A DNA stretch of 64,000 nucleotides, taken from assembly GCF_016920785.2 (NCBI RefSeq), contig NW_024609880.1:61083292-61147291 (forward strand). The letters are read 5' to 3'. The position numbers were made by a program, and so were the translations under genes. Positions 45,145 through 54,748 of the stretch are shown in pieces; within the stretch, counting starts at the first letter, position 1, and every line of letters begins with the position of its first letter. The notes under the pieces are model-generated. The model saw only the letters and a list, made by a program, of their open reading frames with translations, did not search any database and was not told where the DNA came from. Source of the DNA: Ixodes scapularis. Taxonomy: Eukaryota > Arthropoda > Arachnida > Ixodida > Ixodidae.

Positions 45145-46036
45145 CAGTCTTGGGTAAGTTACTTTTAAAAAGTAATTCGTTACAGTTACAGTAACTTTCA
45201 GAAAAAGCAGCGAAGTTACCGTTACAGTTACCGCAACAAAAGACCAACTCGTTACAGTTACAGTTACTTTTAAAAAGTAACGACGTTACTTTTAAGTTAC
45301 TTTTCTATAACACAACAAAAAATTAGAAAAAAACTGGAAAACGCCCCTCACAACGTTTTATTGCATAAAATTAAAAAATACGCTTTTTACTTCATATGGC
45401 AATTTAGCAGCAGTTGCTTCTCAAAGTTAGTGTTTGAAAGTTTCCACGTCAGAGTAGAAGCGCAAATCAAAATACAAAACATGCGCAGTGCGGAGTAGTG
45501 GCGCTAATCAAAATACGAGACATGCGCGGTGCCCCCCACGTGTATTGTTGTTTCACGGTTGATTCACCGGATTAAAAAGCGTTTACACGGAAAAAAGAGA
45601 AACCACAACATAGATAGTGCTTCAAGACACTAAGATGTAAGTGTTCAGTCACAAAGTACAAGCGCGTGCGTAAAGATAAGTAGGTATTTTTTTCATTAAA
45701 TCTATACGTGGCTATATTCGGGTCGTGACTCGCGAGAAAGAACGTATTCACAAGTTTGTGCAAGGCCAACTTGAGACTCGAAATGTCAGAATAGACGATT
45801 TGGAAAGTGCAAGGAATGGCTAAATTTTCACTCGATCAGTGATATATCAATCATAAAACACTGGAAAGTAACGACCAAAGTGACGTCGTTACTTTCATCG
45901 TTACCTCAGAAAAAAGTAATAAAACTACAGTTACAAGTTACATTTTTAAAAAGTAATTCGTTACAGTTACAAGTTACCAAAAAATTAACAAAGTTACAGT
46001 AACGCGTTACTAGTAACGCGTTACTACCTAAGACTG
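45145..46036. mobile_element. hAT-like MITE with 8-bp TSD GGTTGAAG
   Basis: It starts CAGTCTTGGGTAAGTTAC and ends GTTACTACCTAAGACTG, imperfect terminal inverted repeats. It is flanked by GGTTGAAG at 45137-45144 and 46037-46044. Internal sequence is full of GTTAC/GTAAC repeats (CAGTTACAGTTAC, AAAAAGTAA). The paralogous tRNA locus at 42234-42470 has the same GGTTGAAG once, with no insertion. 892 bp, no transposase. A related 5' fragment lies at 56290-56441. Confidence 0.9.
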
Positions 46037-46090
46037 GGTTGAAGTTCTTTGTGTTTTATGTTACGGTCTGGCAATAGCCGAAAAAAGGAA

Positions 46091-46172
46091 GACGAGGTGG
46101 GCGAGAGGTTAAGGCGTTGGACTGCTAATCCATTGGGCTCTGCCCGCGTGGGTTCGAATCCTATCCTCGTCG
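46091..46172 (+). pseudogene. tRNA-Ser(GCU), copy 3 (probably degenerate)
   Basis: 82 nt, with acceptor GACGAGG/CCTCGTC and anticodon GCT (46124-46126) kept. Three changes weaken the fold: a C to G change in the D stem (GGGCGAG for GGCCGAG), a T-T mismatch at the first anticodon-stem pair (GTTGGA versus TCCAT), and a T-stem C to T (CCTAT for CCCAT). It may still be transcribed because A and B boxes are mostly intact. Probably a pseudogene. Confidence 0.7.
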
Positions 46173-46848
46173 TATATTTTTCCTCCTTTTTAGTTGCAGC
46201 AATTTCGTTGTGTTGTGACACATTCCGCCGTAATCTAGTGGTAAATTGGCTCGTTGCCACTTCCTTGCAAAACGCCCGCTTATACGGCATTTTTTTTTTA
46301 TTATATATACATGATTCTAAGTTGAAAGAATAAGGTGATTGTAATCAGATGATTACGCGGTCTGAGGATCAAATGTGAACTGATTCAATGAACCAGCGCC
46401 AAGTATGATCAAGATGATGATGGTGGAGGAAGACGATGTTAATCTTCAGCGCAACAGTAATTATTAAGCTATTTCTCTGATGTGAGGATCAACTTGATGT
46501 AGCTCTTGTAATGTAGCTTTAATGCTGTGAAAAATGAACAAATTATGTATGATCTTTCATTATTAATTGGTTATTTCCACATCTTTTAGTAGAAGCCTGT
46601 TGATAGGACAACGCACTGTCAAACACACCAAGAACGATGCGCTGCCACTGCGTAGATTCTTATACATGTATAAATATCGAAATAGTATACTTAAAATCGA
46701 AGTAGTTTTTTTTATATATCTTCCTAAGGTGATCTTTAATAATGTTATTCTTAACGTCTTCCCGATGTATGCATACAGGGTTCTGTGGCTTTATGCCGAT
46801 GAATGTTGTTGTAAGCAGTGAGAGAGTGCAGGCGAGCTGGTAATCAAT

Positions 46849-46947
46849 CGTCATCTTGTAAACCCTGAGATGGGGAACGATAAAAAAAGATTTTGTTGTG
46901 TTCGTCCGTTTTTTATCGTTCCCCATCTCAGGGTTTACAAGATGACG
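46849..46947. repeat. Perfect 39-bp hairpin with 21-nt loop
   Basis: 46849-46887 (CGTCATCTTGTAAACCCTGA...) and 46909-46947 are exact reverse complements, separated by 21 nt. GAATGTTGTTGT occurs at 46801-46812 and again at 46947-46958, so the hairpin sits between short direct repeats. No ORF. Confidence 0.85.
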
Positions 46948-47623
46948 AATGTTGTTGTTTTTTGTAAGTATTGTGTATAAGCAACCGGAAGGGGCGGTAT
47001 TATTCCGGTTACCAAGAAATGCAGTATATGGATGTCCATACATTGTTTATTATTCTAGTGACATATCTGCGAGAAGTTTTCTTGATTATTTCCTAATTAA
47101 TTCTACTTCAACACAAGATACAATTCTGCTAGGTTTCACCGAGATAACATTCAGGGCTTTTTTGAGCCCTCGCGCAATACCGCAAAGACAGTAGAATATT
47201 ATTGGTGCATAGGAACCACTTCATATCACACAAACTCTGTTTTATGGGTCTCTTCGAAGTTGTGGCATATAGAGTGAACACAGCCAATTAACTGACCGTT
47301 TTTATATATAAGGGTTGTGGTACTACCATCAAAAACAAAATATTAGGATAATTAGTATCCCTATTCAACCCATCCTAAACTAAACTTTTAAAATATTTAT
47401 GCACTATAATTTTATGTAGAAATTGACACTGCAACATATGCTTTCTAAGGTGACAATATGAAACGCCAGGAGACCTTATCTATATTCGGAGACCACTTTA
47501 TGCGGTATTTCTGGGGACAGGAAAAGAAAGCGGGCACTCCTTTTATAAGCACTCAAAGTGGGCGGGGGCACGTGCTCCCCGTACCTGTGACTGCAATGCA
47601 ACAAAAAAACTGTCCTTCGGGCA

Positions 47624-47716
47624 GGGGCGGATCCAGACCTCCATTTTAGGGACGGGGGGGGGGGGGGGGGCAGTTTTTTGGTGTAAAACGGCGGGGGGGG
47701 GGGGGGAGTGTTTATA
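47624..47716. mobile_element. G-tract element fragment (GGCGGATCCAGA end)
   Basis: Begins GGGCAGGGGCGGATCCAGAC, followed by runs of about 18 and 15 G separated by a GTGTAAAACGGCG segment. The end resembles GGCAGTGGCAGATCCAAGG (reverse strand) at 50213-50240. No clear second end. Confidence 0.5.
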
Positions 47717-50139
47717 TTTTTTGTGGAGTTATCGTTTTTACTAAACTCTGATAACATAATATAGATCTTGAGAGCTTTTGTATCGGTTTACGTGTCGGGG
47801 ATGAACTCTTTGAATTAAAACTTTTCGGGTGACCACGCTAGAGGTAAGTATCTAGTAAATTGTGGTGGCACCATCCTTTCTTAACGCCATAACGCAAGGA
47901 ATTTTGTAGTTCATAAGAAACGGGATTACTCCATTCGCATGGCAGTACGCTAGAAATAGAAAAAGAAGTTTAACTACTGGGGATGAATGTTTGGTGCTAT
48001 AGCGGCTGTGACAATTGCAGACAGTGTAACTTGATGGCTCATATCCCCGGCGGGCTACAACTTTTGGGCTCTTTTTGCTTGAATATTTATATATTCTCGT
48101 TACACCCGCAGACCATGTAAGGAGAACCAACCTTTGCCAACTATACGGAGGAAGTTCATGCAGCTAATGACAATGCGAAAAAGTTTTAATCTAAAACTCG
48201 GCTTTTCTTTGAGATTAAGCTTGGCATAGTAGTTAGAACTTTATATTCAGTGTCAAAATGCAGAACGTCGTTTTAAAACATACTTTCCATTGTCGCCGGT
48301 CGCTTCAATGGAGCGAGTACGTTGCAAACAAGCGACAAAAATGGCCCGGCGGCTTCGACGCTGCTCGCGGCATCAGAACACTGTTGACGCAGCGAGCGAA
48401 GCAAACGCTGCCAGGCAAGTTCGTCGGTTGTTCGCCGTATATTTGGAATGTCCAGCGCGCAGCACTTGCGGCATTGCCAACCCTAACTGGTGTTTTCACG
48501 TGTTCTGGATGCAACTCGAGAGAACGAAAGCGAATAATTGTTGAATATTCTTAAAAGCATGTTGCAGTTCGGCAACTATAACTTTTAAACTTAGACAAGA
48601 CCTTAAACCAGCAATGGATCCTTCCAAATTATATTCAACTGCACTTCGTTTGTATATTTTCTGTATGAAAGGAACACTTACTTGTTTCTGGGTAGTTAGC
48701 TCATTCGTCACGGTCAAGAGGACAGGTGCAGAGATATGATAGGGCAGAGCGGTTGTAAGGTCGGCGAATCACAACTGGGCTAAAGGCCGATCACGACTGC
48801 AGCATGGATGTTTGGGAGTCGGTGTTCACTCGAACGGGCACAGGCGCTGTCTATTTAATTTATGTATAGTCGCATCTTTGAATGGGCTCGTTTTTCCAAG
48901 TCCCTAGGTAAGGAATTCGAAGCCGCAGTTGCAAACCAGCAAGCCGCACCTCTGTTCCGTTCGACGCACACATATTCGCTCCTGCAACGCCGCGCGAAAG
49001 CTCTGCCGTCAATCCACAGAAGCCGCGTTTAACTCGAAAAGTAAAGAAATCGCCAAGGGGAGACAAGGGATAGCTGTCACCTTTCCTAAAATATGTCCCG
49101 CCACCCTAAGTTGAAACGGCATTGTATACAAATAAATGCCTACGGCGTCGGCTTGGGGACCGCGTGTAAGAAGCCTCCAGCCTTAAGAGTGCTCGTACCG
49201 TTTATCTTTCTTTTATTAGCTTCCCGCCACGAGAAATCGTACCGCAGGCAGTATGAAGCCCATTAGAGGAAACATTTCCCCCTCCTGGCGCTAGTCGGCT
49301 TCTTTCTGTATTCCGCGCTGCGGCGCTGATCCTCAGTGAGGGATGGAGGCGAGGACGAAAGCGGGCTTATGTTTACGCCAAGGTCGTGGGGAAGTCCGGG
49401 GCGTCCTCAGAAGAAGCTTAGACCCAGACTACACTGTACCCAGAGCATTTGCTTCCTCTCTCAGTTGAGGAGAAAAGCAATTGGTCACCTGGTTGTACAA
49501 GCTGCATCCCCCCCCCCTGGAACGTCTCCTCCTGGTACGTCCCCTCCGCAGTTCCCTAGGCAATGAGCACACCGTGCCAATAAGATACCTTTAGTGAGCC
49601 CGTGGGCGACAGCCTCTCAAAGCAAGCCAAAAAAGACATGCCAAAAGACAAGCTCAGAACCACGAAGAAACCATCAAACGAAAAGTGATGAAAAGGCGGC
49701 CGCTAGAGAGGAAGGATAATCCGCTGTGTATAGGATCGTACCCTTGAGGAAGGCTGCTTGGCGTCTGCGTTTGGGAGATTTCAGGGCACAAATTTTCGGC
49801 AGACAACCTCCAAAGAGAGAGAGGAAGACACAGAGATAGAGATAGAGAGAAAGGGGGCTAGATACGTTGAAGGTATTTCCCCCCCCCCCCCCTGCTCGAC
49901 GTGCTGGCTTTGTTTGGAAGTGTGCCTGCAGTCGAGGACCCTGATATTTGGTGCGCCTCCCCACTGTCTCTCTACTTCGAAACTTCTGGCGCCGTCCCTA
50001 TCGGGAAGACGTACCGTGACCTTGACGGAGATAAACCTCACTTTAGAAGCACCCAGGAGTCGCGTCCACCCACCGCTGTTTTAATCTTTTGTCCCTCGCG
50101 TCGATTGCTTATGTTTTTTCTTCGATCTGACGAAGAACC

Positions 50140-50240
50140 CCGGGGGGGAGGGTTGCCTCGCGAGGCGTTTGGGGGGGGGGGGGGCGATCGTCCCCACCGT
50201 TCCCCCCCCCCCCCCTTGGATCTGCCACTGCCTTCGGGGC
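50140..50240. mobile_element. G-tract element fragment with GATCCAAGG-type end
   Basis: G runs near 50141-50147 and 50171-50184, then poly-C, then CTTGGATCTGCCACTGCC. The right end on the - strand reads GGCAGTGGCAGATCCAAGG, like the element at 47624. Poly-Pro ORFs here are artefacts. Confidence 0.5.
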
Positions 50241-50496
50241 TATAATATTTAAATCTACAAGGTTCGGTCGACAAGCCCTGTTTTTCGGTCTGCAAAAATA
50301 AACTACGTATCGCAGAAAGTTGAAACTCGTTGGGAATATGACACTCGCGGTGGTGATAAAATTTGACACCAAGAAAGCAACAAGGTCTTTTTTGGTGTCT
50401 TTTCTCTCTGAAATATTTGTCACAGGCGCTCGAAATAGCATGTCTTGATCAGACGAATATTACGTAGTGGATGCCGTTTCAGATATATATATATAT

Positions 50497-52340
50497 AACA
50501 AAAGTTGAAGAGTTTTACGAAAGGCCTTTAGCTCACCAAAGTTTCAAGCGGGGACCGCTTTTCTTCAGGGTGGGATAGTGTGTCAAACGTCCTCTTCTTC
50601 TTGTTGACGTTCGTGTGGAAGAGGAAGGGTGACTATGAAGGGTATTAACAATATTCGGAACAGTTGCAACAAAAATATCGTAAATCTTTTAAATTAGTAA
50701 TTATAAACATTATTAATCCAAATAATTAAAACTAAATAAATGTATTGGTAGTATTTGCCACAGTCTTTGTAACAGTCCTTAAGCACAATCACCCCCGAGC
50801 AACCGGAGCGCACACAAAAGTAGCAATGAGGATGTGTGCGGGATTAACACCGCTTCGAGAACGGAGATCTAGACAGCGCAAGAGTGCCGTGGCAGTTTTT
50901 TATGAAGTGTTTATGTCATATTTTAATTATGCTTACGTGCCCAGGAATTTAACGCAGCGGAAGGATTGCCACGGGACGCACGCTCACGAGGATGTTCACG
51001 AGAGGCGTGGAACGAGCTCACGATAGCAGGCGCCTTTGGCGCAACAATGTGATCGTCGCGCTCGGCTAGCAGAGTCCGTGCAGAACCAAAATAATTGTGT
51101 GGCCTCGGCCCTACACAGAGCGTGGCAGCGAAGTGAGTACGCCTGGACTTGCATTAATACCACAAGCAACCCAATTGAATTTCTGATTGAAGAAAGACTC
51201 CTTTAACTCTCTGTCGTGATCAGAGCTAAATCCAGAATCAAGATAAATGATACGTTTTTTTTTTAATGTTATGCTCTTTAAGATCTTAAAGAGCATAGCA
51301 TTGAAAAAATACGTATCATCCTTCTTGAATCTGGATTTAGCTCTGATCACGACAGAGAGTTGAAGTAGGGCCGAGGCCACACAATTATTTTAGTTCTGCA
51401 CGGACTGTGCTATACTCCGTTTCACCTTATGTTGTACCGCAGCAAACGCTAGAAACGCGAGCTCATAGCGTTGGCAGCTGCCCTTAATGCACGAGAGCTT
51501 GTGCCGGCGAGATGCGCCCTGGAGCAAGGAGTTCGCGCTCGTAGCCTTCCCTGCGGTACATCATAAGGTGAAATAGAGTATAGCCGAGCGCGTCGATCAC
51601 ATTGTTGCGCCAAAGGCGCCTGCTATCGTGAGCTCGTTCCACGCCTCTCGTGAACATCCTCGTGAGCGTGCGTCCCGTGGCAATCCTTCCGCTGCGTTAA
51701 ATTCCTGGGCGCGAAAGCATAATTAACATATGACATAAACACTTCATAAAAAACTGCCACGGCACTCTTGCGCTCTCTAGATCTCCGCTCTCGAAACGGT
51801 GCTAATCCCGAACACATCCTCATTGCTACCTTTGTGTGCGCTCCGGTTGCTCGGGGGTGAATGTGCTTAAGAAGTGTAACAAAGACTGTGGCAAATACTA
51901 CCAATCAATTCATTTAGTATTAATTATTTGGATTAATAATGTTTATAATTACTAATTTCAAAGATTTAGGATCTTTTTGTTGCAACTGTTCCAAATATTT
52001 TTAATACCCTTCATAGTCACCCTTCCTCTTCCCAGGCACGTGGCCAAGAGAGGGGGGGGGGGCCATGGGGCCCTCCCCCCCCCCCCCCCCGAAATCTTCC
52101 GTTTTGCTGGGACCCTCCTCTCCCGCCTCTCCCTCAGAGAGCATTTTGCCTTGGGCGGCCCCCCCCCCCCCCCCCCCCCTCCCGCCCGAAACAAAATCCT
52201 GGCTACGTGCCCGCCTCTTCCACACGAACGTCAACAAGAAGAAGACATTTGACACACCATCCCACCTTAAAGAAAAGCGGTCCCCGCTTCAAACGTTGGT
52301 GAACTAAAGGCCTTTCCTGGGACTTCTCAACTTTTGTCTT
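50497..52340. mobile_element. 1.8-kb foldback element
   Basis: One giant imperfect palindrome centred at 51275 (TTAAGATCTTAA). The ends AACAAAAGTTGA and TCAACTTTTG pair, and pairing recurs all along: CGCTTTTCTT.AGG, GACGTTCGTGTGGAAGAGG, GTTGCAAC, the 93-codon mirror ORFs at 50745-51026 and 51623-51904, GATCGTCGCGCTCGGCTA, and the perfect centre. An imperfect (TA)n tract (50483-50496) abuts the left end, and another begins about 30 bp after the right end (52374). A G-tract MITE (52036-52206) is nested in the right arm only. The mirrored ORFs have no recognisable domain. Confidence 0.85.
52036..52206 (-). mobile_element. G-tract MITE nested in foldback right arm
   Basis: Terminal motifs are inverted: GGCACGTGGCCAAGAG on the left and, on the - strand from the right, GGCACGTAGCCAGGATTTTG. 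The interior is C/G homopolymers of 14-22 bp. The corresponding left arm of the foldback (near 50620) continues uninterrupted, so this is an insertion. GTAGCCAGG-type ends are a recurrent arthropod MITE signature. Confidence 0.75.
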
Positions 52341-52370
52341 ACGTCCAAGCGCCCCGTTGAACCTTCTCAC

Positions 52371-52371
52371 C

Positions 52372-52416
<45 letters not shown>

Positions 52417-52445
52417 AAAGAGAGAGAGAGACAGACAGACAGACA
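52371..52445. repeat. (TA)n-(GA)n-(CAGA)n simple repeats
   Basis: TATATATA for about 30 bp, then GAGAGAGA-rich sequence, then CAGACAGACAGACA. Lies just right of the foldback element. Confidence 0.9.
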
Positions 52446-52875
52446 TTCGCTTAGGCCGAGGTTGTTTTAACGTTGATTGGGAATAATTCTTGCCTAAGCA
52501 CTTTTCACTTGGTGAAACATTCCTTGAATTTTAATTTATTATGCAATACACCAAATATTGCCGAGAGCAAAGCAACACAGGTGTAATTAACGAGAAAAGA
52601 GTCAAAGTACAGGCTAGCTGGTGGAAGTCAACCATTTCGTCGTTTACCCTGAGACTGGGGTTTTTTTTGAAGAGCAGAAGTGCATAAGATTACAGGTGTA
52701 ATCTTATGTTGCTTTACCTTCGGTGTTAGCCCTGAGGAAAGCTAACTTACTCCCTTGATGTGCTGGATTTTTAAATTATCAATTTCATGATTTTATACAC
52801 TGAATCATACCCATAATCGTATTCGATCATCGGCTATTAAAGCCTTATTTTCTTTCTAAATCTTTTTCCTGCAAA

Positions 52876-53034
52876 AGTACTAATATTTGGCACCCTATGG
52901 CGCAAAATGCCTTTGAGCCAATGAAATCCAATCAGATATAAAATTTTAAAATTTTTTATAATCGTGTTGGTTGATTTACTGCGCTTTATTGGCGCAGAGG
53001 CATGTTAGGACATAGAGCGCCAAATATCAGTACT
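52876..53034. mobile_element. 159-bp palindromic MITE
   Basis: The left AGTACTAATATTTGGC and the right GCCAAATATCAGTACT pair, and continue inward through CTATG...ATGCCT / AGGCATGT..ACATAG. The centre is AT-rich. No ORF. Confidence 0.75.
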
Positions 53035-54540
53035 GTTGGAGGGAAAGGGATCAGAAGTGTACAATGCCACTAATCACTGATTTGTGGCACGGTATTAGAG
53101 CAGCTCGCTCGTAATTCTGGTTTTTCTGTCGGGAGAAAGTGAACTAAATTACTATAAGTACTGTCGCTATCTGAGAAAGCAACTTCAGTTATTGCTACAT
53201 GTGCAAAAAAGTACAAGTAAAAGATTCCCAGAAAAAGTAATTGGCTATGAGAATATTGATACCCGTCCGAAAGTTCACTCGCTGCGTCAATTATAAGATG
53301 CTGACGATTAAAAAAAGAAGAACACGCACAGATAAGGCGGCATTACATCCAGGCTTTACAAGGAGCTTCGACGGGCGACTTTATGGGAGTGCAAAGATTT
53401 ATTGCCATTTAGCGAACCAAGACAGCTTGATCTGAAAAAATGTCAACCAACGTTTTTTTTTTTTTTTTTTCTACATTTTCGTGGCCGGACTTTAAGGACT
53501 GCTATTGACGAAATAAGACGTATGTACCTAGCTGTCCGAGAGCGCAAAAAAAGATGTGGCAGTTTTGTACTCTCCGACTAAAACCAAAGGACCACACTAG
53601 TCGAGGTTATTGGCAGCGTCACTGCGTTTTGTTCATGAAATGCAATTCTGTTATCGTCAAAAAATATTATATATATATATATATATATGGAGAGTGAGGT
53701 AAGTTGACAAGTGCAGCCGTAGTCATATTGTGGACGAAGAGGGGAGAGAGTGATTGTTGAATTAATTTTATCAAAATCAGGATAAGAGAAAGGGAAAGAG
53801 ATTGGCGAAAAATTGGACCATCCATCATTGCGCCAAGGCTGTGGGTGGTCTAGACAAACGAGAGGCAAGCGCCTGCGAGAAACTGGAAGTGACGTCGAAA
53901 TAACTTTGCCTTAAACAACATCCATCGGACTTTCCCATTCAACCTTGAAAAGAATCATCAAAACATTTTACGACCAGTCGTCCGGACAGCATCAAATTAC
54001 GGGGTCGCATTACCCGCGAAAGAAAGGACAACCCGCGTGGAGGTCAAGAACCCAAGACCGCAGAGCACGCGGGTCTTCCAAGCCAACATCGGTTGTCCTC
54101 CATACACCCCTAAGCTGACAGTTCGGTGGAAGCTACGAGCTCGCAAACCAATTGACCGCCTCCATTTCGTCGCGTGACCTGACGACCGCTCTCTTCACGT
54201 AATTATGAGCGGGGGTACGTGGTCACCTGGCGAAAGATAGACGTGCGATTGGTTCAACGAGCACGTGGACTCCACCCCAAGGTCAGCTTGGAGTTGAACG
54301 GAGCATAGGCGCAGAGCCGGTTACGCTCCCAAGAGGGGGAGAAGGAAAAAACTTCCTGCTGAGAAACTAATACCACCCTCCATAGAGGAACGTTCCGCTT
54401 GCGCATGTTTGCAGCAATCTCGCGCAACGCACTCGCCACGCTTTCGGAAAGACGCGCCAAATCTTGAAGACTTGCGCTGTACCCTGTTAATCATCGTTTT
54501 AGCATTTTTTTTTTTTTTTATTTGGGAATTTTTTTTTATT
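53035..54540. other. Upstream region of gene 3, no gene recognised
   Basis: 1.5 kb with a (TA)n tract near 53667-53690. Nothing coding is supported. The region near 54050 to 54500 is GC-rich and may hold upstream regulatory DNA, but no element is recognised. Confidence 0.5.
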
Positions 54541-54568
54541 TATAAAGCAACAGTCCGCACTCAGATTA
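54541..54568 (+). promoter_or_regulatory. Candidate core promoter of gene 3 (TATA and TCAGATTA)
   Basis: TATAAAG at 54541-54547 and the octamer TCAGATTA at 54561-54568, also present upstream of gene 2. The spacing to the A of TCA is about 22 bp, somewhat short for a TATA-initiator pair. It lies 103 bp upstream of the ATG at 54667, a similar distance to that in gene 2. Confidence 0.4.
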
Positions 54569-54666
54569 CAGCACCACTTCGCTAGTCGACCAAAGAGCTT
54601 GCGGGGCTCGACGCAGTCGTGTCGGGAGGTCCCAGGACGGTGGACGTGCGTGCCCTGAGCCTCGAG

Positions 54667-54748
54667 ATGGTTGCAGCGCGGCTCTGGACGTCGGCCCTGG
54701 TCCTGCTGTTGGCCTGCTTTGTACGCGATGTGTCAGCCGTGGTAAAAG
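54667..54748 (+). CDS. Gene 3 exon 1: signal peptide
   Basis: 82 nt, start ATG at 54667, donor AAAG|GTGAGG. Encodes a hydrophobic core LVLLLACF and ends SAVVK plus one base, as in gene 2. Confidence 0.85.

Larger units (their letters stand above)
45068..46202 (+). repeat. Duplicated tRNA-Ser locus (paralogue of 42234-42470), split by a hAT element
   Basis: Upstream GTTATTGGCTGTACAACGAA and CCATGTGGTTGAAG match the copy 2 upstream flank. Downstream TATATTTTTCCTCCTTTTTAG matches its downstream flank. The copy 3 unit is interrupted by the element at 45145-46036. Confidence 0.8.
46173..50496. other. Intergenic, no supportable gene
   Basis: 4.3 kb. Includes a perfect hairpin (46849-46947) and G-tract elements (47624-47716 and 50140-50240). 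ORFs reach at most about 130 codons and none shows a recognisable domain. Confidence 0.55.

Noticed and set aside
46849..46947. microRNA precursor
   Set aside because: The stem is perfectly paired for 39 bp with no bulges and is framed by direct repeats. This fits a recent inverted repeat better than a conserved miRNA hairpin.
50745..51904. Two nearly identical 93-codon ORFs on opposite strands, read as a duplicated gene pair
   Set aside because: They are mirror images in the arms of one palindrome, with no recognisable domain. Annotated as a foldback element instead.
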